From NCBI RefSeq assembly GCF_005280735.1, contig NZ_CP040078.1:2294001-2358000 (forward strand): a stretch of DNA of 64,000 nt, read 5' to 3'. Every line of letters begins with the position of its first letter. Position 1 is the stretch's first letter. This stretch comes from Trinickia violacea (lineage in GTDB: Bacteria; Pseudomonadota; Gammaproteobacteria; Burkholderiales; Burkholderiaceae). Shown in pieces: positions 26,159-34,950 of this stretch. The position numbers and the translations under genes were made by a program. The notes beneath the pieces were generated by a model. The model had not been told where the DNA came from and did not search any database. It saw nothing but the letters and a program-made list of their open reading frames with translations.

Positions 26159-28480
26159 ATGGCCTGGCCGGTGCTGCGCGAAACAACAACAAGATTGGCG
26201 GTGTCCGTCCGTCCCCTCTCGTCCGCATGCCGGGTGCGGCGCGCGGCCGCGCTCGCCACCGTCGCTCTCGCCGTGTTCGCGCCACGCGAGGCCGCTGCGG
26301 AGGACGTCTGCAAGGTCATCGGCGCAACACCTGCGCGGCCCTCGGTCGGCCTGGTGCTGTCGGGCGGCGGCGCGCGCGGCTACGCGCACCTCGGCGTGCT
26401 CAAGGTGCTCGAGGAGAATCGCATTCCGGTCGATTGCATCGCCGGCACGAGCATGGGCGCCGTGGTCGGCGGCCTGTACGCGAGCGGGATGAGCGCGGCC
26501 GAGATGGAAGCGCGGCTCGAAAACGTCAACCTCGCCGATATCGCCTTCGACGTGAACGAGCGCTCCGAGCTGCCGCAATCGCAGCGCGAGGACGAGCGTC
26601 TCTATGTCGGCAGCCTCGGCTTCGGGCCGGATGGCGTCAAGCTGCCGGCCGGCCTCGTGCAAGGCAACCGCTTCCGCGCGCTGCTGCAGGACTGGACCTC
26701 CAGCGTGCCCGGCAACCAGCCGTTCGACGCGCTGCCGATCCCGTACCACGCGATTGCGACCAACCTGCGCACCGGCGACAAGGTCGTGCTCGACCACGGC
26801 TCGCTGCCACAGGCGATCCGCGCGAGCATGGCGCTGCCGGGGCTGTTCGCGCCGGCCGACATCGACGGCGTCACGCTCGTCGACGGCGGGCTCGTCAGCA
26901 ACCTGCCGATCCAAACCGCGCGCGACATGGGCGCGAATGTGGTGATCGCGGTCGATATCGGCTCGCCGCTGCGCCCGCTTGACGCCCTGTCGTCGCCCGC
27001 CGACGTGATGCAGCAGACGCTCGGCATCCTGATCCACCAGAACGTCGCGCGGCAGCGCGCGCAGCTCACCGCGAGCGACGTGCTGATCGAGCCGTCGCTC
27101 GGCAATCTGAGCTTCACGGACTTCGCGAACGCGCGCGATGCGATTGCCGCGGGCGAAACCGCCGCGCGCGCCGCCTTGCCCAAGCTCCAGCACCTGGCGC
27201 TGTCGCCCGAAGCATACGCGGCCTATCGCGCCGCTCACTCGCCGCTGCCCGCCGTGCCGATCCGCGTGACGAGCGTGGTCGTCGAATCGAACGGCGAGGT
27301 GCCGCCCAAGCGCGTCCTCGACCACCTGCACGTGAAGGCCGGCGACGTCTACGACCCGGCCAGGATCAACAAGGATCTGCAGGCGCTGACGACCTCGGGC
27401 GACTTCGAGAGCGTGACGCAGCAATTGATCAACGACGGCGAGGATCACCGTCTCGTCATCGATGCGCGCGAGAAATCGTGGGGGCCGAACTTCCTCTTGT
27501 TCGGTCTCGGCATGTCGAGCAGCTCGGACGACCAGGGCGGTTTTCGCGTCAATCTCGGCTACCGCCGCCCGTGGCTGACGCCGTCGGGGCTGGAGTGGCG
27601 CGTCGACAGCATCCTCGGCAGCGATCTGCTCAGTCTCCACACGGAATTGCGCCAGCCGCTGTCGACCTCGTTCGGCTACTACGTCGCGCCCTATGCGGAG
27701 TTCCAGCGCCGCTTCGCGAACATCTACGACAACGACACCGGCTTTCGCCTGAACCAGTACCACATCCAGACCGAACGCGCGGGGCTGGATTTCGGCGTGC
27801 CGCTCGGGCGCCTCGGCGACTTCCGCATCGGCCTCGCCTATGCCCACGCCTACGGTTCGCCGGTCTACAACGGCTTCGACGACGCGGGCGACAACGGGCT
27901 CGCTTATCCCGACTTCTACGGGCGGCAAGTCACCGCGCGCGCCCGGCTCGTCATCGACCAGCTCGACGATCCGCTTTTCCCGCGCAAGGGCTACTTCGCC
28001 GATCTGCACGTGGAACGCAGCGCCTTCGGCGGCAGCGACCGGTTCACGGAGCTCTACGGCAAGACCATCGTGGCCGCGAGCCTGGGCCGGCACAGCATCA
28101 ACGCCAGTGTCGAGGCGGGGGCGGACATCGGCGGCGTGAACGTTGTCAACCCGCTCGGCTTCACGCTCGGCGGCTTCCAGCATCTGTCCGCGTATGCCGC
28201 CGACCAGCTCTCCGGCAACTCGCTGCTCTACGCCCAGGTCACGTACCTGAATCAGTTGATGACGTTCAACGTGGCGCCGCTGCGGGGTCTCTTTGCGGGC
28301 GTGAGTCTCGAAGCAGGCAACGTCTGGGACCAAGGCGACCGGTTCGGCAGCGGACCGCTCAAGCGCAGCGTCACGTTCTTTTCGAGTGTGACGAGCTCGT
28401 TCGGCCCGCTCTACGTCGGCATCGCCTTCGCGCCGGGCGGGCGGCGCAACATCTACTTCCAGCTCGGCCACACGTATTGA
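26159..28480 (+). CDS. Patatin-like type Vd autotransporter (PlpD family)
   Basis: 773 residues in three parts. A signal region (about 1-47, AAALATVALAVFAPREAAA) is followed by a patatin phospholipase domain (about 62-330) with the oxyanion loop GGGARG, nucleophile Ser98 in GTSMG and Asp242 in DGG forming the catalytic dyad. One POTRA-like module (about 345-435) and a C-terminal beta-barrel of Omp85/FhaC type (about 440-773) follow, ending ...YFQLGHTY. This is the PlpD architecture of type Vd secretion, in which the barrel moves the lipase to the cell surface. The start ATG has no strong ribosome site; a GTG 14 codons in is the alternative. Confidence 0.88.
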   Translation: MAWPVLRETTTRLAVSVRPLSSACRVRRAAALATVALAVFAPREAAAEDVCKVIGATPARPSVGLVLSGGGARGYAHLGVLKVLEENRIPVDCIAGTSMGAVVGGLYASGMSAAEMEARLENVNLADIAFDVNERSELPQSQREDERLYVGSLGFGPDGVKLPAGLVQGNRFRALLQDWTSSVPGNQPFDALPIPYHAIATNLRTGDKVVLDHGSLPQAIRASMALPGLFAPADIDGVTLVDGGLVSNLPIQTARDMGANVVIAVDIGSPLRPLDALSSPADVMQQTLGILIHQNVARQRAQLTASDVLIEPSLGNLSFTDFANARDAIAAGETAARAALPKLQHLALSPEAYAAYRAAHSPLPAVPIRVTSVVVESNGEVPPKRVLDHLHVKAGDVYDPARINKDLQALTTSGDFESVTQQLINDGEDHRLVIDAREKSWGPNFLLFGLGMSSSSDDQGGFRVNLGYRRPWLTPSGLEWRVDSILGSDLLSLHTELRQPLSTSFGYYVAPYAEFQRRFANIYDNDTGFRLNQYHIQTERAGLDFGVPLGRLGDFRIGLAYAHAYGSPVYNGFDDAGDNGLAYPDFYGRQVTARARLVIDQLDDPLFPRKGYFADLHVERSAFGGSDRFTELYGKTIVAASLGRHSINASVEAGADIGGVNVVNPLGFTLGGFQHLSAYAADQLSGNSLLYAQVTYLNQLMTFNVAPLRGLFAGVSLEAGNVWDQGDRFGSGPLKRSVTFFSSVTSSFGPLYVGIAFAPGGRRNIYFQLGHTY

Positions 28481-28525
28481 CGCGGCCTGGGGCCTGTTCA
28501 CGCCGTTCACACGCCCCCGTCCCGC

Positions 28526-29653
28526 CTATGCCTGATTCCCCGCCGGCCAGCTCAGTTCGAAGCGCGCGCCCGGCAGCGTCAGCGGTTCGGTCGTGACGAT
28601 GCGCCCCTTGTGCGCGTGCAGCACCTGCCGCGTGATCGCGAGCCCGAGCCCATAGCCGCCCGTGTTGCGATCGAGCCGCACGAAGGCATCGAAGATGTGC
28701 TCGCGCTCGGTCGGCGCGACGCCCGCGCCGTCGTCCTCGACCGCGATCTCGACGTTGCCGTGCGCCATCGCCACCGTCACGAGAATTTGCGCGTTCGCGT
28801 ACTTGCCGGCGTTGCGCAGCAGATTGCGCATGGCGTAGGACATCAGGCGCTTATCCATCGCCACGCGCACGCCGCGATCGACCTCGACTTGCAGCGTCAC
28901 CGCCTTGTCGCCGTACAGCAGATTGGCCTCCTTGACCTGCGCGTCGAACCATGCGGCGAGCGGAGTCGGCTCGAGATGCGATTGCAGGGACATGTATTCG
29001 AGCCGCGCATAGGTCAGGCTCATCGCGATGAGCTCGTCGAGTTCGGTGACGTCTTGCTCGATGCTCGTCACGGCCGTCTCGTATTCGTGCGCCGACGAGG
29101 GCTCGCGCAGGATCTCGAGCGCAAAGCGGGCGCGCGCGAGCGGCGTGCGCAATTCGTGCGAGATGCCGTTGGTCAAATCGCGCTGCGCGGCGATAAGCCG
29201 TTCCATGCGCATGGCGAGCGCGTTGAGCGTGCGCGCGAGCGGGCCGATGATCACGCTGTGCGATTCACGCGCGCGGGTGTTGAAGCGCCCGCCCGTGAAG
29301 TCGATCGCGCGCTCGCGGACCATCACCAGATCGAGCCAGATCGGTCTGATCCAGCGATAGGCGGCAAGCGCCGGCGCGCCGAAGGCCACCAGCGCGAGCG
29401 CGGCCGTCCCGCCCGGCAGCGCTTCGAACGCGCGCCGGACGACCTCCGGGCTCAAGCCGGCCGACAACACCGCGAACGTGCAGATCAGCACGAGCAGCAC
29501 GAGGCCGAGCAGGTTGAGATAGGCCCGCAGGTACAGCTTCGACCAGCTCGGAATGCGGTCGGCGCGCGTGTCGGTCCAGGTGCGCCGAAAGCGCAGCCAG
29601 CGCCATCGGCAATAGCGGAAGGCGGAGAGTCGTCGAGTCGGGTTCGGGGTCAT
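28526..29653 (-). CDS. Sensor histidine kinase (RstB-like)
   Basis: 375 residues. An N-terminal basic cytoplasmic stretch is followed by two membrane helices (about 45-67 and 82-100) with almost no periplasmic loop, then HAMP-like sequence, a dimerisation helix with phospho-acceptor His166 in ISHELRTPL, and an HATPase domain with NLLRNAGKYA, DDGAGV and GGYGLGLAI. The short loop suggests that it senses something in the membrane or a partner protein rather than a large ligand. It is 16 bp downstream of its response regulator on the same strand, so the two are an operon. Confidence 0.92.
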   Translation of the reverse strand: MTPNPTRRLSAFRYCRWRWLRFRRTWTDTRADRIPSWSKLYLRAYLNLLGLVLLVLICTFAVLSAGLSPEVVRRAFEALPGGTAALALVAFGAPALAAYRWIRPIWLDLVMVRERAIDFTGGRFNTRARESHSVIIGPLARTLNALAMRMERLIAAQRDLTNGISHELRTPLARARFALEILREPSSAHEYETAVTSIEQDVTELDELIAMSLTYARLEYMSLQSHLEPTPLAAWFDAQVKEANLLYGDKAVTLQVEVDRGVRVAMDKRLMSYAMRNLLRNAGKYANAQILVTVAMAHGNVEIAVEDDGAGVAPTEREHIFDAFVRLDRNTGGYGLGLAITRQVLHAHKGRIVTTEPLTLPGARFELSWPAGNQA

Positions 29654-29669
29654 GCAGCCATCTCAAATA

Positions 29670-30377
29670 CTATTCCCACGCCACTTTGCTGAATTGGTAG
29701 CCCTTGCCGCGCACGGTCTTGATGCGCTGAGGGTTTGCGGCGTCGTCGCGCAACTTGCGGCGCAGCTTCGAAATGCCGCCGTCGACGGTGCGATCGAGCC
29801 CGTCGAACTCGATGCCCCGTAGTTCACGCATCAGGTCGTCGCGGGTCACCACCTCCCCCGCGCATCGCACCAGCGCCCAAAGCAGGTCGAATTCGGCCGA
29901 CGTCAGGTCCGGCGTGCTGCCGTCGGGGAGCGTCGCCGTGCGCGTCGCGCGGCTGATCGTGAACTTGCCGAAACGGTAGCTCTCCGGTTCGGCCGCCACC
30001 TCGCTCGCGCGCACCGGCGCTCGCCTCAGCAGCGCCTTGATTCGCGCGAGCAGCACGCGCGGCTCGACGGGCTTGTGCACGTAGTCATCGGCGCCGAATT
30101 CGAAGCCCAGCACTTCGTCGAACTGGTCGTCGCGCGCGGTCACCATGATGATCAAACCGTCGAAGTGTTCGCGCGCCTCGCGGCAGATCTGAAAACCATC
30201 CTTGCCCGGCAGGTTGACGTCGAGAATCACGAGGTCGGGGCGGCGCTCGACGATCGCGAGCACCGCTTCGTCGCCATGCAACACGACATCGACCTCGAAC
30301 TCTTGCTTGCGCAAGTAGCCCGCGACGAGCGCGGAAAGTCGACTATCGTCTTCGACGAGCAAGATCCGGAGTGGCAT
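29670..30377 (-). CDS. OmpR/RstA-type response regulator
   Basis: 235 residues, the usual length of OmpR-class regulators. The receiver domain is at 3-115 with acidic pair E9/D10/D11, phospho-acceptor Asp53 in VILDVNLPG, and Lys about 103 in VHKP. The C-terminal winged helix (about 135-233) ends RIKTVRGKGYQF. It is phosphorylated by the kinase encoded just downstream and binds DNA; the target genes are not evident here. The start ATG at 30375-30377 begins the first beta strand (MPLRILLVEDD); longer in-frame extensions upstream do not resemble this family. Confidence 0.93.
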   Translation of the reverse strand: MPLRILLVEDDSRLSALVAGYLRKQEFEVDVVLHGDEAVLAIVERRPDLVILDVNLPGKDGFQICREAREHFDGLIIMVTARDDQFDEVLGFEFGADDYVHKPVEPRVLLARIKALLRRAPVRASEVAAEPESYRFGKFTISRATRTATLPDGSTPDLTSAEFDLLWALVRCAGEVVTRDDLMRELRGIEFDGLDRTVDGGISKLRRKLRDDAANPQRIKTVRGKGYQFSKVAWE

Positions 30378-30625
30378 GGCAATGTGGTCGATGCGGATGG
30401 GCGTTACGCCATCGTCCGATCGCTGCGGGCAGCAGCTTGCGAAACGTGCCGCGCAGTGAGACCGGACGCGATGGCAAATTTTTTGATTTCGAGATGATAC
30501 GACAGCGCGCCAGCCGCATCGCCATGTGTCCTGGCCGCCGCTGGCAGGAAATGATGCCAGGTCGGCATTTGGGAGGCGACCGCTGTCGGTAAAGTGGTAT
30601 TTCGCGATTTTCCTCTGGAGCAGCC

Positions 30626-31354
30626 ATGCCGCAACACGATGCCAATCATGCCGATGCCACGCCACTTCGTATCGCGATGGTGCTGTTTCCACGGCTCACG
30701 CAACTCGATTTCACCGCGCCGTTCGAGGTGTTCGCGCGCGTGCCGGGTGCCGAGGTGGCGGTGGTCAGCGAGACGCTGGAGCCGGTCGTGTCCGATACCG
30801 GGCTCGCGATCCTGCCCACTCACACGTTCCAGACGGCCGGCACCGCCGATGTGCTGTTCGTGCCCGGCGGGCCAGGGCAAATCGAGCAGATGGCGAACGC
30901 CGCCTTGCTCGACTATCTGCGCCGCGCGGCGGATGGCGCAGCCTGGGTCACGTCCGTTTGCACCGGGTCCCTGCTGCTTGCGGCGGCGGGCCTGCTCCAA
31001 GGCTATCGGGCGACCTGCCACTGGCTGTCGATCGATCAATTGAGCCTGTTCGGCGTGGAGCCGCAGCCTAGCCGGGTCGTCGTCGACCGCAATAGGATTA
31101 CCGGCGCAGGCATCACGTCGGGGATCGACTTCGCGCTCGAAGTCGTTGCCAAGCTGCGCGGCGGCGACTTGGCGAGACGTCTGACGCTGCAGCTCGAATA
31201 CGATCCCGAGCCGCCGTTTCGCACCGGCAATCCGCGCGTCGCGGATGCGGCGCTCGTCGAGGCCGCGCGGCGCAATGCTGCGCCGATGCTCGAAGAGCGG
31301 CGGCGTCAGTCGCTGGCCGCGGCGGCGCGGTTGGGCGTGCGGCCCGGGTTGTAG
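30626..31354 (+). CDS. DJ-1/PfpI family protein (isonitrile hydratase-like)
   Basis: 242 residues, one class I glutamine-amidotransferase-like domain of the DJ-1/PfpI superfamily. The nucleophile elbow is S110-VCTGS with Cys112, and VPGGPG (79-84) is the other conserved loop. It lacks the AraC DNA-binding tail that many relatives have. The closest type I recognise is InhA, isonitrile hydratase of Pseudomonas (about 228 residues), which hydrates isonitriles to N-formamides; that substrate is an inference. It is transcribed away from the two-component pair and convergent with phnT. Confidence 0.8.
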   Translation: MPQHDANHADATPLRIAMVLFPRLTQLDFTAPFEVFARVPGAEVAVVSETLEPVVSDTGLAILPTHTFQTAGTADVLFVPGGPGQIEQMANAALLDYLRRAADGAAWVTSVCTGSLLLAAAGLLQGYRATCHWLSIDQLSLFGVEPQPSRVVVDRNRITGAGITSGIDFALEVVAKLRGGDLARRLTLQLEYDPEPPFRTGNPRVADAALVEAARRNAAPMLEERRRQSLAAAARLGVRPGL

Positions 31355-31426
31355 CCCGGTTAGTGGCCCGATGAAGCGCCAGGTTGACCTGACGCCGGTC
31401 GCTCGAACTCCGGGTCACCGCTGCGC

Positions 31427-32434
31427 TCAGGCGACTTCGCGCAACGTCTCCGGATCGAACACGAGTTGCACGGGCGTGCCCGGCGCATGCAAATCCGCCG
31501 CGGACCGGTTCAGCACGTCCACCGACAGCACCAACCCCGATGCCCGCACGCGATAGCGAATCACGTTGCCGAGCAGGCTGTGCCCCTCGACTTCACCGCC
31601 AACGGTCACCCCCGCCGGCCGCGCGTCGGCGGGCACGAGGCGAATCGACTCGGGACGGATCGCGACCGGGTTCGCAAACGGCTGTTGCAGCAACGAGCCG
31701 GCCTCGGCGGCATCGAGCACGTTGTAGGCGCCCATGAAACCCGCCGCGAAGCGGTTGGCGGGCGAGGTGTAGAGCGCTTCCGCCGAGCCGCTTTGCACGA
31801 TCTGCCCTTGGTTCATCAGCACGATCCGATCGGAGATCGTCAGCGCCTCCTCCTGATCGTGCGTGACGAAAATCGTCGTCAGCTGCAGCTCCTGCTGAAT
31901 GCGCCGAATTTGCTCGCGCAGATGCTTGCGGATGCGCGCATCGAGCGCCGACAGCGGCTCGTCGAGCAGCAGCACGCGCGGCCGCGTCACGAGCGAGCGC
32001 GCCAGCGCGACGCGCTGGCTCTGTCCGCCCGACAACTGCCGCGGGTAGCGCGCCTCGAAGCCGTTCAGCTCGACGAGCGCGATCGCCTCGGCCACGCGTT
32101 TCGCGATCTCGCCCGCTTCGACTTTCTGCATACGCAGCCCGAACGCGACGTTCTGCTCCACCGTCATGTTCGGAAAGAGCGCATAGCTCTGAAACACCAT
32201 CGCCACGCCGCGCTTTTGCGGTGCGACCGGTACGACGTCCTTGCCTTCGATCACAATGCTGCCGCCGTCCACCGGCGTGAGCCCGGCGATACAGCGCAAC
32301 AGCGTGGACTTGCCGCAGCCGCTCGGGCCGAGCAGCGTCACGAGCTCGCCGCGCTCGGCCGCGAAGTCGATGTCGCGAAACACGGACGTCTGCCCGTACG
32401 CTTTGTTGAGTCCTTGGACGTTGACGAAACTCAT
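31427..32434 (-). CDS. phnT: ABC importer ATPase, 2-aminoethylphosphonate type
   Basis: 335 residues. Walker A is GPSGCGKST (36-44), the signature is LSGGQSQRVALARS near 138, and Walker B is VLLLDEP near 158. The C-terminal TOBE-like domain (about 240-335) is that of spermidine/iron/phosphonate-type importers. It energises uptake through the PhnU/PhnV channel. Its ATG overlaps the phnV stop as ATGA. The assignment to 2-aminoethylphosphonate rests on the whole gene set with the PhnR-type regulator; polyamine or iron import genes look similar in isolation. It is the last gene of the operon. Confidence 0.82.
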   Translation of the reverse strand: MSFVNVQGLNKAYGQTSVFRDIDFAAERGELVTLLGPSGCGKSTLLRCIAGLTPVDGGSIVIEGKDVVPVAPQKRGVAMVFQSYALFPNMTVEQNVAFGLRMQKVEAGEIAKRVAEAIALVELNGFEARYPRQLSGGQSQRVALARSLVTRPRVLLLDEPLSALDARIRKHLREQIRRIQQELQLTTIFVTHDQEEALTISDRIVLMNQGQIVQSGSAEALYTSPANRFAAGFMGAYNVLDAAEAGSLLQQPFANPVAIRPESIRLVPADARPAGVTVGGEVEGHSLLGNVIRYRVRASGLVLSVDVLNRSAADLHAPGTPVQLVFDPETLREVA

Positions 32435-33288
32435 GACGATTGCCCTTCGGATTTGTCGCGCGCGAGCCGGGTCATCGCCCAGGTCGACAGCAGCACGAAG
32501 ACGAAATAGGAGATCACGATTGCGCTCGTGAAATGACCGCTGTCGTTGCGCTTGTTGTTCAGATAGACCTGCAGTGTTTCGTAGGTCGTGCCGACGAGCA
32601 GGTTGGCGAACACGAATTCGCCGATCAGAAACGAGAACGACAGGAACAGCGCGACCGCCAGGCCTTTTTTCAGGTTCGGCAGCACGACGAGCCACGCGGC
32701 TTGCGCCGTGCTCGCGCCGAGCAGATGCGCGGCGTCCATCAGATCGGGCAGATTGATCGCCTGGAGGTTGTTGCCGATCGCGCGATAGATGAACGGCAGC
32801 GCGATCGTAAAGTAGCAGCCGATCAAGATCCACGGCGTGCCGACCATCGGCAGCGGGCCGTCGCCGTAGAGTTGCAGCAGGCCGACCGACGATACGACCG
32901 GCGGCACCGCGAACGGCAGCAGGATCAGGATGTTCATCACGCCGTCGAGCCGCGGGAACCGGTAGTGAATCACGAACATCGCCGGCAGCACGAGCACGAC
33001 GCTGGCGACAAGCGCCCCGCCGCAGACGATCAGCGAGCGCGCGAACGCGAGCAGAAAGCGCGGCTCGCTCCACAGCATGACGTACCACTTGAGCGTGAGG
33101 CCGCTCGGCAACACGGTCGCGCCCCATTCGGTCGCGAGCGAATACAGGAGCGTGGCGACGAGCGGCAGCGCGAGCACCGCGAACAGCGCGCAGACGACCG
33201 CGCGATGCCACAGCACGTGGTGTGCGCCGTGCCGTGGCCGCTTCGGCGCGGCCGCCGCCAGCGGGACCGAAACGTCAACGCGCGACAT
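32431..33288 (-). CDS. phnV: ABC importer permease PhnV-like
   Basis: 285 residues with six predicted membrane helices, first at about 30-50. The binding-protein-dependent transport signature (EAA loop) is visible as LMDAAHLLGASTAQAAWLVV near 185. It forms the inner-membrane channel together with PhnU. It overlaps phnU by 14 bp upstream and phnT by 4 bp downstream. Permeases of this group are alike across phosphonate, polyamine and iron systems, so the substrate comes from context only. Confidence 0.82.
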   Translation of the reverse strand: MSRVDVSVPLAAAAPKRPRHGAHHVLWHRAVVCALFAVLALPLVATLLYSLATEWGATVLPSGLTLKWYVMLWSEPRFLLAFARSLIVCGGALVASVVLVLPAMFVIHYRFPRLDGVMNILILLPFAVPPVVSSVGLLQLYGDGPLPMVGTPWILIGCYFTIALPFIYRAIGNNLQAINLPDLMDAAHLLGASTAQAAWLVVLPNLKKGLAVALFLSFSFLIGEFVFANLLVGTTYETLQVYLNNKRNDSGHFTSAIVISYFVFVLLSTWAMTRLARDKSEGQSS

Positions 33289-34123
33289 GGTAGCTCCTCT
33301 TCAGCAGCCATTGATGCGCGATCGTGACGATCGTCATCAAGCCGACGAGCACCATCGCCAGCGCGCTCGCCATGTTCGGGTCGAGCGAGGTGTCGCCGGC
33401 GACGAGGCTCGAGATGCGGATCGGCAGCACGTTGTAGTTGCCGGTCGTCAGCGCATAGACGGTTGCGTATGCACCCAACGCGTTCGCAAACAGAATGACG
33501 AACGTGCCGAGCAACGCCGGCGTCAGCACCGGCAGACCGATATGGCGCCAGAATTGCCAGCCGCTCGCGCCGAGCAGCGAGGCGGATTCGCGCCAGTCTT
33601 CGCGCAGCGCGTCGAACGCGGGATAGAGCAGCAGTACCCCGAGCGGAATCTGAAAGTACGTATAGAGGATGATGAGGCCCGTCTTCGAGTACAGATTGAA
33701 GCCCTGCATCCAGCCCCATTGACGGAGCAGCAGCGTGAGGCACCCATTGAAGCCGAGCAGGATGATGAACGCGAACGCGAGCGGCACGCCCGCAAAATTG
33801 CTCGTCATATTGGAAAACGCCATCACGACGTCGCGCAAACGTCCCTCCGTCTGCCGCAGCGAATAGCTGCCGAGCACAGCGACGGCGAGCCCGATGAGAC
33901 TCGACCAGGCGGAAATGTCGAGGCTGTGCCCGATCGCCTGCCGATAGAACGGCGACGACACCGCATCGAGATAATTCTGCGCACTCCAGCCGCTATCGGT
34001 GAGCGCGCTGTGCACGGCGACCCAGACGAGCGGCCCGATCTGAAACACGCAGAACACGACTGCAAACGGCAGCAGGCAAAGCGCCGCGAGCCACTTGCCG
34101 GATTTCTCGGACGTCGCCTTCAT
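33275..34123 (-). CDS. phnU: ABC importer permease PhnU-like
   Basis: 282 residues, six membrane helices, with the EAA-type loop REDWRESASLLGASGWQFW near 180. It is the first permease of the pair. The ATG at 34121-34123 overlaps the stop of the upstream hydrolase gene as ATGA, which fixes this start over a much longer frame upstream. The 3' end overlaps phnV by 14 bp, so hydrolase, phnU, phnV and phnT form one translationally coupled chain. Confidence 0.82.
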   Translation of the reverse strand: MKATSEKSGKWLAALCLLPFAVVFCVFQIGPLVWVAVHSALTDSGWSAQNYLDAVSSPFYRQAIGHSLDISAWSSLIGLAVAVLGSYSLRQTEGRLRDVVMAFSNMTSNFAGVPLAFAFIILLGFNGCLTLLLRQWGWMQGFNLYSKTGLIILYTYFQIPLGVLLLYPAFDALREDWRESASLLGASGWQFWRHIGLPVLTPALLGTFVILFANALGAYATVYALTTGNYNVLPIRISSLVAGDTSLDPNMASALAMVLVGLMTIVTIAHQWLLKRSYHVAR

Positions 34124-34929
34124 CGCTTGAGCAACGCCTCGCAGACCGGCTTGTCGTGCTCGACGCCGAGCACGGCGCACAGCGTGCCGCACAAATCGGT
34201 TTGGCGCGGACGCGCCTGCGGATCGAAGCTGAACGCGTCGCCGAACACGAAGAGCGGCACCTCGCGCTCCTCGGGCAGCACGCCGCCGTGTGTGCGGTCG
34301 TCGTTCATGCCGTGGTCCGACGTGACGACGACCTGATAGCCCGCTTCGAGCCACGCGTCGAGGTACTGCGACATCACGACGCCCGCTTGGCGCGCCGCAT
34401 TGCGATAGTGCGGCGACGCGAGGCCATGCGCGTGCCCGGCGTCGTCGATATTCATCGGATGCACGAGCAGGAAATTCGGACGATGCTTCGCGCGCAGGCT
34501 TTCGGCATCGTCGAACAGATGCGAATCGGGGTAGTGACCCGCGTAGTAGAACGTGCCGTATTGAATCGGCAGTTCGGGCGCGGCCGTGTGGCGGTCGCGC
34601 GCGGCATCGAACGGCGTGCGGTTGTACAGCTCGCTGATCCAGTAATAGGCGGCGGCAGCCGTGGTCCGGCCGGCCGCGCGCGCATAGTGGAACACGCTCT
34701 TTTGATTCGACAGCCGCGCAACGCCGTTGTGTACGACACCGCTTTTGACCGGCGGCACGCCGGTCAGGATGCATTCGTAAAGCGGCCGCGACAGCGACGG
34801 GAGCTCGCACTCGAGGCGGTACAGGTGCCCTCGCCCCGCGGCGACGAGCGCCTGCAAGTGGCCGAGGGTATCGTAGGCAACCTGGAAGTTCAGGCCGTCG
34901 AGCACTACCAGAATCACGTCGCGTCGCAT
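34120..34929 (-). CDS. Alkaline-phosphatase-superfamily hydrolase in the phn operon
   Basis: 269 residues resembling nucleotide pyrophosphatase/phosphodiesterase and phosphonoacetate hydrolase enzymes, but much shorter than PhnA (about 400). Metal-ligand motifs are present in order: VVLDGLN (Asp11), SLSRPLYECILTG with Ser47 where the nucleophile Thr/Ser is expected, MNIDDAGHAHG near 160, TSDHGM near 204 and a later HGG. There is no signal peptide, so it would act in the cytoplasm on the imported substrate. It sits between the binding protein (21 bp downstream of phnS) and phnU, 4 bp overlapped, so it is part of the uptake unit. Cleavage of a phosphonate or of a phosphodiester head group are both plausible. 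Confidence 0.75.
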   Translation of the reverse strand: MRRDVILVVLDGLNFQVAYDTLGHLQALVAAGRGHLYRLECELPSLSRPLYECILTGVPPVKSGVVHNGVARLSNQKSVFHYARAAGRTTAAAAYYWISELYNRTPFDAARDRHTAAPELPIQYGTFYYAGHYPDSHLFDDAESLRAKHRPNFLLVHPMNIDDAGHAHGLASPHYRNAARQAGVVMSQYLDAWLEAGYQVVVTSDHGMNDDRTHGGVLPEEREVPLFVFGDAFSFDPQARPRQTDLCGTLCAVLGVEHDKPVCEALLKR

Positions 34930-34950
34930 GGCTCTACCAATACCATTCGA

